Source: Zobellia barbeyronii
GTDB lineage: Bacteria; Bacteroidota; Bacteroidia; Flavobacteriales; Flavobacteriaceae
Assembly: GCF_018603515.1 (NCBI RefSeq)
Contig: NZ_JACATN010000004.1
Coordinates: forward strand, 310,001 to 374,000
DNA length: 64,000 nt
Direction of reading: 5' to 3'
Part shown: positions 1-8,228 of the stretch, piece by piece
Layout: each line of letters begins with the position of its first letter
Position numbering within the stretch: position 1 is the first letter of the stretch
Position numbers and translations under genes: made by a program
Notes under the pieces: generated by a model
Told to the model about the DNA's origin: nothing
Databases searched by the model: none
Seen by the model: only the letters and a program-made list of their open reading frames with translations

Positions 1-93
1 TATTCGTCGGAACGAGTGCTTCCTGCTGCATATGGTGTAGGTTGGTTACAAAATCTAACGCAGAATAACGTGATATTGTTGTGCTCCAAATGA
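1..93 (+). CDS. 3' end of an unidentified gene (partial)
   Basis: The first frame is open from the window edge to a TGA at 91-93 and encodes 30 residues ending in Leu-Cys-Ser-Lys. The composition looks like a real protein C-terminus, and the other two plus frames close early. The gene is convergent with folD. I do not recognise the family; a cupin-like sugar-modifying enzyme is only a guess. The rest of the gene lies outside the window. Confidence 0.5.
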   Translation, partial: YSSERVLPAAYGVGWLQNLTQNNVILLCSK

Positions 94-182
94 AGTAAAT
101 GATTACAAATCAAAAGTCTATAAAAAATAGCCTTAGAAAGAATCAATTATCAAACACAAAAGCCTACTATAAGCTAATAAAA

Positions 183-1067
183 TTACTTGGAATTACTATT
201 TCTCTCCCTAGCTAAAAGTGTATTTTTCAACAACATAGCAATAGTCATTGGACCAACACCACCGGGAACTGGAGTAATAAATGAAGCTTTCTTGCTAACA
301 GACTCAAAATCAACATCACCAGTAATATAATAACCTTTTGCTTTAGTTTCATCAGAAACCCTGGTAATACCTACATCAATAATAACAGCACCTTCTTTGA
401 CCATATCGGCCTTTAAAAATTCAGGCACTCCTAATGCAGATACAATAATATCTGCCTGTAAGGTAAGCTCTTTAATATTTTTTGTCCTACTGTGCGCAAG
501 AGTAACGGTACAGTTTGCCGCTTCTCCCTTCTGGCTCAATAAAATACTTATTGGTCTACCTACAATATGGCTACGACCTATAACCACGGCATGTTTACCT
601 TGCGTATCTACTTTATAACGCTTTAAAAGCTCCATAATACCAAATGGCGTAGCAGAGATGAATGTCTCCATATCCAACGCCATTTTCCCAAAGTTAGCTG
701 GATGGAATCCGTCTACATCTTTATCTGGGTCAACGGCCATTAAGACCTTTTCCTCATCAATATGTTTTGGCAATGGAAGTTGCACGATATAACCGTCAAT
801 ATCTGCATCTGCATTAAGTTCGTGAACTTTTTTCAGCAGTTCTTCTTCAGTAGTTTCACTAGGTAAGTGAATCAAAGTAGATTCAAAACCTATTTTCTTA
901 CAAGAACGTACTTTACTGCCAACATAAGTTAAACTAGCACCGTCATTACCAACGAGAACAGCTGCAAGGTGAGGAACTTTCTCCCCTCGTTCTTTCATGT
1001 TAGCTACCTCAATAGTAATTTCGTCCTTTATCTCGTTGGAAACTTTTTTTCCGTCTAGTAGTATCAT
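183..1067 (-). CDS. folD: Bifunctional methylenetetrahydrofolate dehydrogenase / cyclohydrolase
   Basis: This cytosolic enzyme interconverts 5,10-methylene-THF and 10-formyl-THF using NADP, supplying one-carbon units for purines and fMet-tRNA. The 294-residue length is normal. The catalytic region has the Tyr-Val-x-x-Lys stretch ([14 protein letters not shown]) and the QLPLPKHI substrate loop. A Rossmann segment carries [11 protein letters not shown], and the C-terminal signature [10 protein letters not shown] is intact. It lies 53 bp downstream of ffh on the same strand, so read-through from the ffh promoter is likely. The ATG at 1065-1067 is the natural start. Confidence 0.97.
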   Translation of the reverse strand: MILLDGKKVSNEIKDEITIEVANMKERGEKVPHLAAVLVGNDGASLTYVGSKVRSCKKIGFESTLIHLPSETTEEELLKKVHELNADADIDGYIVQLPLPKHIDEEKVLMAVDPDKDVDGFHPANFGKMALDMETFISATPFGIMELLKRYKVDTQGKHAVVIGRSHIVGRPISILLSQKGEAANCTVTLAHSRTKNIKELTLQADIIVSALGVPEFLKADMVKEGAVIIDVGITRVSDETKAKGYYITGDVDFESVSKKASFITPVPGGVGPMTIAMLLKNTLLARERNSNSK

Positions 1068-1120
1068 AGTATTCGGTTACGGTCTAATCTGGTCTTGTAA
1101 TTCTCTTTGTAATTCCGGCT

Positions 1121-2458
1121 TTATTTCATGCCTTTCATGTTCCCCATCATCTGCATCATCTTTTTACCGCCGCCGCCTTGCATCATCTTCATCATCTTGC
1201 TCATTTGGTCAAACTGCTTCATAAGCTGATTCACTTCCTGCACTTCTCTACCACTTCCTTTAGCTATTCGCTTTTTACGGCTCACATTCAATTTAGAAGG
1301 GTTTGAGCGCTCATCTGGCGTCATACTATGAATTATAGCTTCAATATGTTTGAAAGCATCATCATCAATATCCAAACCTTTTAGCGCTTTTCCGGCGCCA
1401 GGTATCATCCCCATCAAATCTTTGATGTTACCCATCTTTTTGATTTGTTGTATCTGAGAAAGAAAATCATCAAAACCGAATTTATTCTTGGCTATTTTCT
1501 TTTGGATCTTACGAGCTTCCTCTTCATCAAACTGCTCTTGGGCTCTTTCCACTAAAGAGATAACATCACCCATGCCCAAAATACGTTCAGCCATACGTGA
1601 AGGATGGAAAACGTCTATAGCTTCCATCTTTTCACCTGTACCGATGAACTTGATAGGCTTATCTACTACCGATTTAATTGAAATGGCAGCTCCACCACGG
1701 GTATCACCGTCTAATTTGGTAAGTACAACCCCGTCAAAATTTAAAATATCATTAAAGGCTTTAGCTGTATTAACAGCATCTTGACCCGTCATTGAATCTA
1801 CTACGAAAAGTGTTTCTTGAGGTTGGATGACTTTATGAATCTCAGAGATTTCATTCATCATCTCCGTATCAACAGCCAAACGACCCGCGGTATCTATAAT
1901 AACCACGTTGTACCCTTCTGCTTTTGCTTTGGCAACACCAGCTTGAGCAATCTTTACAGGATTCTTCTCGTCCCGGTCAGAATATACCTCAACACCAATC
2001 TGCTCACCAACTACGTGCAACTGATCTATTGCCGCAGGACGATACACATCACAAGCTACTAGTAAAGGTTTCTTTGATTTTTTTGTCTTAAGAAAGTTGG
2101 CCAATTTACCTGAAAAGGTAGTTTTACCCGAACCTTGAAGACCTGACATTAAAATTATAGAAGGAGTTCCAGAGAGGTTAATACCTTCTGTCTCGCCACC
2201 CATAAGCTCCGTAAGCTCATCTTTGACAATCTTTACCATCAACTGGCCCGGTTGCAATGCAGTCAATACATCCTGACCCAAAGCTTTTTCCTTAACCCTG
2301 TTGGTAAACTCTTTTGCTATTCTGAAGTTAACATCGGCATCCAATAAAGCCCTACGAACTTCTTTGGTAGTCTCAGCAACGTTAATTTCCGTTATCTGCC
2401 CTTGTCCCCGTAGGGTATGGAGGGCTTTATCTAGCTTTTCACTTAAATTATCAAACAT
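1121..2458 (-). CDS. ffh: Signal recognition particle protein Ffh (SRP54)
   Basis: Ffh is the GTPase of the signal recognition particle. It binds 4.5S RNA and hydrophobic signal sequences and delivers ribosomes to FtsY and SecYEG. The 445 residues show the N domain, then the G domain with P-loop GLQGSGKTTFSGK, DTAGR and TKLDGD. The methionine-rich M domain ends in a run of MM, KMM and QMM clusters around a Gly-rich stretch (about residues 420-445). A TAAATTTG promoter box lies just upstream. folD follows on the same strand. Confidence 0.97.
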   Translation of the reverse strand: MFDNLSEKLDKALHTLRGQGQITEINVAETTKEVRRALLDADVNFRIAKEFTNRVKEKALGQDVLTALQPGQLMVKIVKDELTELMGGETEGINLSGTPSIILMSGLQGSGKTTFSGKLANFLKTKKSKKPLLVACDVYRPAAIDQLHVVGEQIGVEVYSDRDEKNPVKIAQAGVAKAKAEGYNVVIIDTAGRLAVDTEMMNEISEIHKVIQPQETLFVVDSMTGQDAVNTAKAFNDILNFDGVVLTKLDGDTRGGAAISIKSVVDKPIKFIGTGEKMEAIDVFHPSRMAERILGMGDVISLVERAQEQFDEEEARKIQKKIAKNKFGFDDFLSQIQQIKKMGNIKDLMGMIPGAGKALKGLDIDDDAFKHIEAIIHSMTPDERSNPSKLNVSRKKRIAKGSGREVQEVNQLMKQFDQMSKMMKMMQGGGGKKMMQMMGNMKGMK

Positions 2459-2483
2459 CGTCTTAATTGCTTTTGAAGAAAGG

Positions 2484-2491
2484 CAAATTTA
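2484..2491 (-). promoter_or_regulatory. Candidate -7 promoter box for ffh
   Basis: On the minus strand the sequence reads TAAATTTG, an exact match to the Bacteroidota -7 box TAnnTTTG, 25 nt before the ffh ATG. I see no good TTG about 19 nt upstream, so the -33 element is weak. Confidence 0.45.
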
Positions 2492-2547
2492 ATAATAACT
2501 GAGGGAAAGAACGGGGCGTAAAGAAAAAAATATAATATCACAAAAAA

Positions 2548-2571
2548 AGCACCCATCTTTCGATGGGTGCT
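2548..2571 (-). terminator. Rho-independent terminator of the repeat lipoprotein gene
   Basis: A perfect 10-bp stem, AGCACCCATC with GATGGGTGCT, closes a 4-nt loop. On the minus strand it is followed by seven T residues. It lies between the 2632-4002 gene and ffh and separates their transcripts. Confidence 0.9.
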
Positions 2572-2631
2572 CTTAAAAAATCTGTGGGGCAAAATAGGTA
2601 TCTGGTTACACTAAACTTCAGTTTTCAAAAG

Positions 2632-4002
2632 CTAATTGCAAACCTTAGTTAAAACAACAACTTCTTCATTTCTTTTTATTTTCATGTCTTCTTCTCCACA
2701 TTCAAGGACCTGCCATTCGCCAATATAATTAGCTAGACTTCTATTAAGGCCGCTGAATGTTAACATATTTTCTTCTATTGTCCAACTTCCCTCATCAACC
2801 ACTTTTCCTTTGGAATCATAAACGAGCAGACGTTTTTCTGCAAATTCTACTAATAAGTCTTCAAAGAATTCTCCTTTTTCATCGGACATTCTCCAACTGC
2901 AAACACTTAATCTATTTTCAATAATTTCTGCATCGCATACGATTGGTTGGTAATCACAATCTTTTTCCAACACCATAGAATTATCCTCTACGAACATTTT
3001 AATCTTACCTTCTTTTATTTCATAGACCTTCCAGGTGTCATTAAACTCAACAGCAACTTCAAAATCTAATTTTAACACAACTCTATAATCTTCAATAGCC
3101 GTACTCCACTTACCTTCTGTGTTATACCCGTTTCTACCGTAAGAAGTAACTTTTCCACCTTCCTCAAAAGAAAGTGCGTACGTATCATAATACTCAGATT
3201 GATCTGTGCTTTGCATTTGTACTTTCACAAGATCCCATGGGCATTGTACTAAAACGCTATCTAATTCTTCTTGTGTAAAATCGTCATCATTATAGTCGTT
3301 ATCATCATCCTCATCACAGGCATCCTTCGCTTGACTCAAAATATCGGAAAGCTCAGTATTCGTGTTCGCAATAACCTCTGTACTATCTTTATATTTTAGG
3401 GTAATAGGAAAATCAAAACTTACAAGATCACTCTCTTCAAGACCTGCAAAGAATCTTCTCAACTCTACATCATGCTCTACTAATACAGATGCCGTTTGCT
3501 GAAAGTTAGGATTATAGGTAAACACGGTTGCAGGATATACGACATCAATACATTCTATATCTGCATCAATACCACCTTCAACACATTCTAAAGCTGTTTT
3601 TTGTAAATCTTCTTTAGTACTAATAGTAACCTCAGTATAATCTGCCATGGTCACTGTAACAGGAAAAACAATATCCATAGTACTCTCAAAATCTTCTACA
3701 TCATCTAAAATCTCTTCTAAAACCTGCAGGCCATCCATAGAATCTATAGTTAACTCTACGCCATTTGCCACAACTTTATATGGAAACTGAATATCAAAAC
3801 AACTTGCGCCATCTACAATATTATCATAAGAACCATCATTGGATACCGTTTCTTTCATTAGTTCCAAAGCAGTAGAATCAAAAGATAAAGTTTGCTCCTC
3901 ATCTATTGTTTCTACAAACGGCTCTTCGTCCTGACACGAGGTCAATGCCATTAGCAAGGCCAGTAGGAAAGCCACCAATGAAAATTTAAAACACTTCTTC
4001 AT
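2632..4002 (-). CDS. Repeat-containing lipoprotein divergent from an ECF sigma gene
   Basis: This is an unrecognised 456-residue exported lipoprotein. The N-terminus is a signal peptide with lipobox LTSC (Cys23). Four degenerate beta-type units follow at about 40-residue spacing, marked by FDIQFPYKV (69), MDIVFPVTV (109), IDVVYPATV (152) and VSFDFPITL (194). After an Asp-rich linker (229-241) come two lipocalin-like modules starting CPW (254) and CSW (368), each with a GKW/GSW strand. I infer a surface or periplasmic protein with ligand-binding beta domains. It is divergent from the sigma gene, and its upstream region carries the same bipartite motif as the fecR upstream region, so co-regulation by the ECF factor is likely. 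The function is unknown. Confidence 0.85.
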   Translation of the reverse strand: MKKCFKFSLVAFLLALLMALTSCQDEEPFVETIDEEQTLSFDSTALELMKETVSNDGSYDNIVDGASCFDIQFPYKVVANGVELTIDSMDGLQVLEEILDDVEDFESTMDIVFPVTVTMADYTEVTISTKEDLQKTALECVEGGIDADIECIDVVYPATVFTYNPNFQQTASVLVEHDVELRRFFAGLEESDLVSFDFPITLKYKDSTEVIANTNTELSDILSQAKDACDEDDDNDYNDDDFTQEELDSVLVQCPWDLVKVQMQSTDQSEYYDTYALSFEEGGKVTSYGRNGYNTEGKWSTAIEDYRVVLKLDFEVAVEFNDTWKVYEIKEGKIKMFVEDNSMVLEKDCDYQPIVCDAEIIENRLSVCSWRMSDEKGEFFEDLLVEFAEKRLLVYDSKGKVVDEGSWTIEENMLTFSGLNRSLANYIGEWQVLECGEEDMKIKRNEEVVVLTKVCN

Positions 4003-4034
4003 ACCGATTTGGAATTTATGGATACTTCAAACCT

Positions 4035-4064
4035 GAAACAACCAATAATTAAAATACCCTACTT
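4035..4064 (-). promoter_or_regulatory. Candidate ECF-sigma promoter of the repeat lipoprotein
   Basis: Read on the minus strand this is AAGTAGGGTATTT, 10 nt, then TTGTTTC, ending 32 nt before the ATG at 4002. The same 13-mer, the same 10-nt spacing and TTGTTAC occur upstream of fecR at 4681-4710. A duplicated two-block element of this geometry fits an ECF -35/-10 pair. It overlaps the -33 box of the divergent sigma promoter. The function is inferred. Confidence 0.55.
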
Positions 4065-4094
4065 GCCCAGATTCGATTTTTTCAAATACCTTTG
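4063..4094 (+). promoter_or_regulatory. Housekeeping-type promoter of the ECF sigma gene
   Basis: TTG at 4063-4065, 21 nt, then TACCTTTG at 4087-4094, an exact TAnnTTTG. The expected start point is near 4101, only about 9 nt before the only available start codon (TTG at 4110). Confidence 0.6.
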
Positions 4095-4109
4095 AAAAAA
4101 ATCACCTAA

Positions 4110-4622
4110 TTGGAAACCAAAAATACAGGCAATGTTTGCGAAGAGCAAGTCTTTGATACTATTTTCAAAGCTAATTCTAAAACGGTTTTCAACTATATAT
4201 ATTATAAGTTCGGGAATGAGGAGAAAGCCCATGACGCTGTTCAAGAGGCTTTTGTTAAACTTTGGGAGAATTGTGCCAAGGTTTCACCTCCAAAAGCCAA
4301 ATCATACGTATACACGGTTGCCAATAATTTGTACTTAAATGTGATAAAAGCAGAAAAAGTACGTTTAAAGTATGCAGATAAGACCCTGAAGGTCACCCAT
4401 GAGTCCCCAGATTTCATAATGGAAGAGGAAGAGTTCAAACAAAAATTGAACCGAGCCCTAGATAGTTTACCTGAAAACCAACGGACCACTTTTCTATTGA
4501 ATCGTATTGATGGAAAAAAATATGCCGAGATAGCCGAAATGGAAGAGGTTAGTGTAAAAGCTATTGAAAAAAGAATGCACTTAGCCTTGAAATCGCTCAG
4601 GGAAAAGATTGAAGGAATTTAA
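4110..4622 (+). CDS. ECF RNA polymerase sigma factor (FecI-like)
   Basis: This 170-residue extracytoplasmic-function sigma factor is expected to direct RNA polymerase to promoters controlled by the adjacent FecR protein. Region 2 covers about residues 10-75 and includes the DAVQEAFVKLWEN helix. Region 4 (about 118-168) carries LPENQRTTFLLNRIDG and the helix-turn-helix YAEIAEMEEVSVKAIEKRM. The start is TTG, immediately preceded by an in-frame TAA, so no longer upstream start exists, and an ATG inside would truncate region 2. A 109-bp gap with an inverted repeat and the candidate ECF promoter separates it from fecR. The family is clear; the regulon is inferred. Confidence 0.93.
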   Translation: METKNTGNVCEEQVFDTIFKANSKTVFNYIYYKFGNEEKAHDAVQEAFVKLWENCAKVSPPKAKSYVYTVANNLYLNVIKAEKVRLKYADKTLKVTHESPDFIMEEEEFKQKLNRALDSLPENQRTTFLLNRIDGKKYAEIAEMEEVSVKAIEKRMHLALKSLREKIEGI

Positions 4623-4640
4623 TAAGTATTAGCCGGGTTA

Positions 4641-4656
4641 ATCAGTTTTAACTGAT
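4641..4656 (+). repeat. Short perfect inverted repeat between sigma and fecR
   Basis: ATCAGTT and AACTGAT are separated by two bases, 18 bp after the sigma stop. No T-run follows, so it is not a convincing terminator. It lies 24 bp before the candidate ECF promoter and could be an operator or an RNA hairpin. Confidence 0.35.
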
Positions 4657-4680
4657 CCACTTTAATATCTATTGTACAAA

Positions 4681-4710
4681 AAGTAGGGTATTTACGTAAT
4701 GAATTGTTAC
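4681..4710 (+). promoter_or_regulatory. Candidate ECF-sigma promoter of fecR and the TonB receptor
   Basis: AAGTAGGGTATTT, 10 nt, then TTGTTAC, ending 21 nt before the fecR ATG. It matches the element at 4035-4064 (minus strand) in both blocks and in spacing. This is the expected place for an autoregulated ECF promoter. Confidence 0.55.
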
Positions 4711-4731
4711 TAAGGCATAAAGGTAGAATTG

Positions 4732-5643
4732 ATGCAAGAAAATCACTTAGCAAAATGGCTAAATAATAACCTCACCGAGGCTGAGCTCGCAGAATTTAAA
4801 AAATCTGATGAGTATGCTTCCTATGAGCGTATTATTGCCGCTTCAGACCAGCTTAAAGCACCTGACTTTAATGCGGATGAAGCTCTTACAGCTATAAAGA
4901 ACCAACGCACCCTGCAAGATACCAAGGTTGTGCAATTGCATCCTTTCAAGAAATTTATCCGAATTGCAGCGGCAGCAGCCGTAATTATATTCGGCTCTTA
5001 TTTTTACCTGAATAATTTAGACGAAAATATAGTTACTGAATACGCCGAAAGTAAAGAAGTAATTCTTCCTGATAATTCAAAAGTACGCTTGAATGCTGAT
5101 TCTAAACTTTCTTATAGCGAACGAAAGTGGAGTAAGGAACGTAACGTAGAACTAAAAGGTGAAGCCTTTTTTAAAGTAGCCAAAGGCAAGCGTTTTACTG
5201 TTGCTACAGATGCTGGCAAGGTTGCCGTTCTGGGTACACAATTTAATGTAGAAAACAGAAAAGGATTTTTTGAAGTCACCTGTTTTGAAGGTTTGGTAAG
5301 CGTTACTTTTAACGGTAAAGAAACTAAACTACCAGCTGGCACTTCTTTTATAGTTATAGACGGTAAAATTACAGAAGCACCGGCACCTCAAACTCAGCAA
5401 CCATCTTGGTTAAATAACGAAAGTACATTTAAAAGTGTGCCTCTAAAATATGTTCTTGCTGAACTAGAAAGACAACACAATATTACTGTAGAAACGCAAG
5501 ACATAGACACAGAACAATTATTTACAGGAACTTTTAGTAATACGGATAGGGATATTGCGTTAAAGAGCATAAGTGCCCCTTCGCAAATAAAGTTTAAATT
5601 TGAGGGCAGCAAAGTGCTCTTCTATGGCGATAAAAATCCGTAA
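4732..5643 (+). CDS. FecR-family anti-sigma regulator
   Basis: This single-pass inner-membrane regulator is expected to hold the upstream sigma factor until the receptor signals. The N-terminal cytoplasmic region (1-70) is followed by one membrane segment (about 76-94), then a FecR domain (about 105-200, with VATDAGKVAVLGTQFNV). The C-terminal DUF4974 region (about 232-300) resembles an STN fold and probably contacts the receptor. I chose the ATG at 4732; a TTG sits one codon before it. The stop overlaps the receptor start by 20 bp, implying translational coupling. Confidence 0.93.
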   Translation: MQENHLAKWLNNNLTEAELAEFKKSDEYASYERIIAASDQLKAPDFNADEALTAIKNQRTLQDTKVVQLHPFKKFIRIAAAAAVIIFGSYFYLNNLDENIVTEYAESKEVILPDNSKVRLNADSKLSYSERKWSKERNVELKGEAFFKVAKGKRFTVATDAGKVAVLGTQFNVENRKGFFEVTCFEGLVSVTFNGKETKLPAGTSFIVIDGKITEAPAPQTQQPSWLNNESTFKSVPLKYVLAELERQHNITVETQDIDTEQLFTGTFSNTDRDIALKSISAPSQIKFKFEGSKVLFYGDKNP

Positions 5644-8143
5644 ACTTCTTTTTTTTATTGCTGGCTTTACGTGTTTTCTAACTTCACATGATGCCATGGC
5701 GCAAACTGGCGAAAAGATAGCTCTGTCTACTTTTTTACAACAGCTTGAACAGGAATTTGACATCAAATTCTCATATGCAGATGATGAAATACAAGGCCTG
5801 GAAATTTACAGCCCACAGGAGACTTCATTATCAAATATCTTAGATGATATTGAGAACCAAACCCAAGTTGAGTTAGAAAAACTCAATGAGCGGTACTATA
5901 CCCTTACCAAAAGTAATTTCGTATCTATTTGCGCAACGGTTCTAGATAACTTTAAGATGAACACGTTATATGGTGCTAGTGTAAAAATCTTGGGAACCAA
6001 CTTAGCTACAATTATTGATGAAAATGGCACATTTTCACTAAGCAATGTCCCTAGAAATGCCTCCATACAAATTAAACATTTAGGTTATAAAACCTTATTC
6101 ATAAGTGCAGACGAGCTTATTAAAAAAGAGCCGTGTACAACCCTTTTACTTGCTCAGTTTTACCAGCAATTAGAAGAGGTAGTTGTTTACGAATTCTTGA
6201 CCAAAGGATTAATAAAACAATTAGACGGTAGTATTGAAATGAACAGTGAAGAATTTGGTATTTTACCCGGCTTAATAGAGCCCGATGTACTACAGACCGT
6301 TCAGGCGTTACCCGGTATAGAAAGTACGGACGAAACCGTTTCCAATATAAATATTCGTGGAGGAAGCAATGACCAGAACCTCATCTTATGGGATGGCATA
6401 AAAATGTATCAATCTGGACACTTTTTTGGTTTAATTTCTGCTTTTAACCCTTACTTGACGGACAAGGTAACTTTGATAAAAAATGGCACAGGAAGTCAAT
6501 ATGGCGATGGCGTTAGTGGCGTAATAGATATGCATACCAAGGATGATATTGCAGATACTTTTTTTGCCGGCGCAGGCTTCAACCTTATTGGTGGTGACGT
6601 TTATGGACATCTACCGGTTACTGATAAAATCGGTGTTCAATTTTCGGCTAGGCGCTCTCTTACCGACTTAATTGACACTCCTACTTACGACAAGTTCTTT
6701 ACCCGTGTTTTTGACGATAGCCAAGTAGCACAAGAAGGAAATTTCTATTTCTACGATTTTACAGGAAAGCTGTTATATGATATCAATGAAAAACAAAAAT
6801 TTCGCTTCAGTTTTATCAACATCAATAACCTATTGGATTACACAGAGCGGGATATGGATGACAATAGCGAAATACAAAGTGCTTTAAACCAAACGAACCT
6901 ATCTTTTGGCACCAGTCTAAAAAGCAACTGGACTAAAAAATTCACTACTTTTCTAAATCTGTACCACACCCAGTATAAATTAGATGCCCAGAATACTTCT
7001 GGTAATGCAGAACAAATTCTATTTCAGAATAATGAAGTTCAAGAAACAGCTCTAAAACTGAATACCAATTACATACCAAACGACAATTTTAACTGGCTTA
7101 ACGGGTATCAATTTACGGATACGGGTATTGCCAATGAAACATCTGTAACACAACCTCCTTTTGAGAGCAATGCAAGGAACGTTATTAAAAGTCACGCTCT
7201 TTTCTCTGAGCTTACTTTTACGTCAACTAATAAAAAAGTTTATGCCAGAGGCGGTCTACGTTTAAATTATTTAGAAAACCCGGGTACGTTTAGAGAGTAT
7301 ATTTTAGAGCCTAGATTGAGTTTCAACTACGCCTTTACAAGACATTTAAAAATTCAGGCATTGGGTGAATTTAAAAGTCAAGCTACCAATCAAGTAATTG
7401 ATTTGGAACAGAATTTTTTGGGTATTGAAAAACGACGTTGGATAGTATCGGACGGTGAGAACTTGCCTATTACCAAGAGCAAACAAGGCTCAATAGGCAT
7501 CAACTATGACCACCAAAACTTTTATATAGGCCTAGAAGCTTTTTATAAAGAAGTAGATGGCATTAGCACTTCTACCCAAGGCTTTCAGAATCAGAATCAG
7601 TTTAATGGTGAAATTGGAAAGTACGATGTAAAAGGTGTTGAATTTTTAATCAATAAAAAGACAGAGGATTATAGTATTTGGGCCAGCTACACTTACAACT
7701 TAAACAATTACAATTTCTCTGAAGTTGTGCCACCTAATTTCCCGAACAACTTAGATATAAGGCATGCCGCTACGTTTGCAGGAACCTATACTTTGGAAAA
7801 TATTAAATTTGGAATTGGCCTCAACTATCGCGCAGGAAAACCTTATACGGAGCCTCAAACAGACGAGCCATTAAACACAACCTTTTTTCCAAATAGAATA
7901 AACTACCAAGAGCCTAATAGTAGTCGATTACCGGAATATTTAAGAGCCGATGCTTCCGCAATCTACAATTTCAACATTAACGAAAAATTGAAGGCGTCTG
8001 CAGGTATTTCTGTTTTGAATTTTACAAGTCGAAAAAATATTCTAAACAGTTATTATCGACTGAATGAAAGTAATGAGATAGAAAAAGTAGAAACTATTTC
8101 TTTAGGCCTCACTCCTAACTTAAGTTTCAGAGTTCGATTTTAA
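5624..8143 (+). CDS. TonB-dependent outer-membrane receptor with STN signalling domain
   Basis: This 839-residue outer-membrane transporter both imports a ligand and signals through FecR. In order: a signal peptide (1-27, ending AMAQ), an STN domain (about 30-87), a carboxypeptidase-like regulatory Ig domain (about 93-170), a TonB plug (about 210-315, with NINIRGGSNDQNLILWDG), and a 22-strand barrel to the C-terminal Phe (ending LSFRVRF). I chose the ATG at 5624 because it precedes a good signal peptide and overlaps fecR by 20 bp. There is no SusD partner, so glycan uptake is not implied. The substrate is unknown; siderophores, peptides or other ligands are possible. Confidence 0.92.
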   Translation: MAIKIRKLLFFIAGFTCFLTSHDAMAQTGEKIALSTFLQQLEQEFDIKFSYADDEIQGLEIYSPQETSLSNILDDIENQTQVELEKLNERYYTLTKSNFVSICATVLDNFKMNTLYGASVKILGTNLATIIDENGTFSLSNVPRNASIQIKHLGYKTLFISADELIKKEPCTTLLLAQFYQQLEEVVVYEFLTKGLIKQLDGSIEMNSEEFGILPGLIEPDVLQTVQALPGIESTDETVSNINIRGGSNDQNLILWDGIKMYQSGHFFGLISAFNPYLTDKVTLIKNGTGSQYGDGVSGVIDMHTKDDIADTFFAGAGFNLIGGDVYGHLPVTDKIGVQFSARRSLTDLIDTPTYDKFFTRVFDDSQVAQEGNFYFYDFTGKLLYDINEKQKFRFSFININNLLDYTERDMDDNSEIQSALNQTNLSFGTSLKSNWTKKFTTFLNLYHTQYKLDAQNTSGNAEQILFQNNEVQETALKLNTNYIPNDNFNWLNGYQFTDTGIANETSVTQPPFESNARNVIKSHALFSELTFTSTNKKVYARGGLRLNYLENPGTFREYILEPRLSFNYAFTRHLKIQALGEFKSQATNQVIDLEQNFLGIEKRRWIVSDGENLPITKSKQGSIGINYDHQNFYIGLEAFYKEVDGISTSTQGFQNQNQFNGEIGKYDVKGVEFLINKKTEDYSIWASYTYNLNNYNFSEVVPPNFPNNLDIRHAATFAGTYTLENIKFGIGLNYRAGKPYTEPQTDEPLNTTFFPNRINYQEPNSSRLPEYLRADASAIYNFNINEKLKASAGISVLNFTSRKNILNSYYRLNESNEIEKVETISLGLTPNLSFRVRF

Positions 8144-8228
8144 AGAGAATATGTTAGAACAGCCCCAGAAATTATAATTAATTTTATGCGGATTCATTAT
8201 TCTTTTTAATCTGACAAGCCCTTCGACC

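Noticed and set aside
4052-4693. 13-bp inverted repeats flanking the sigma gene as transposon ends
   Set aside because: No transposase or target duplication; both copies sit at promoter distance from genes transcribed outward, and a second block is conserved at the same spacing, which fits a promoter better.
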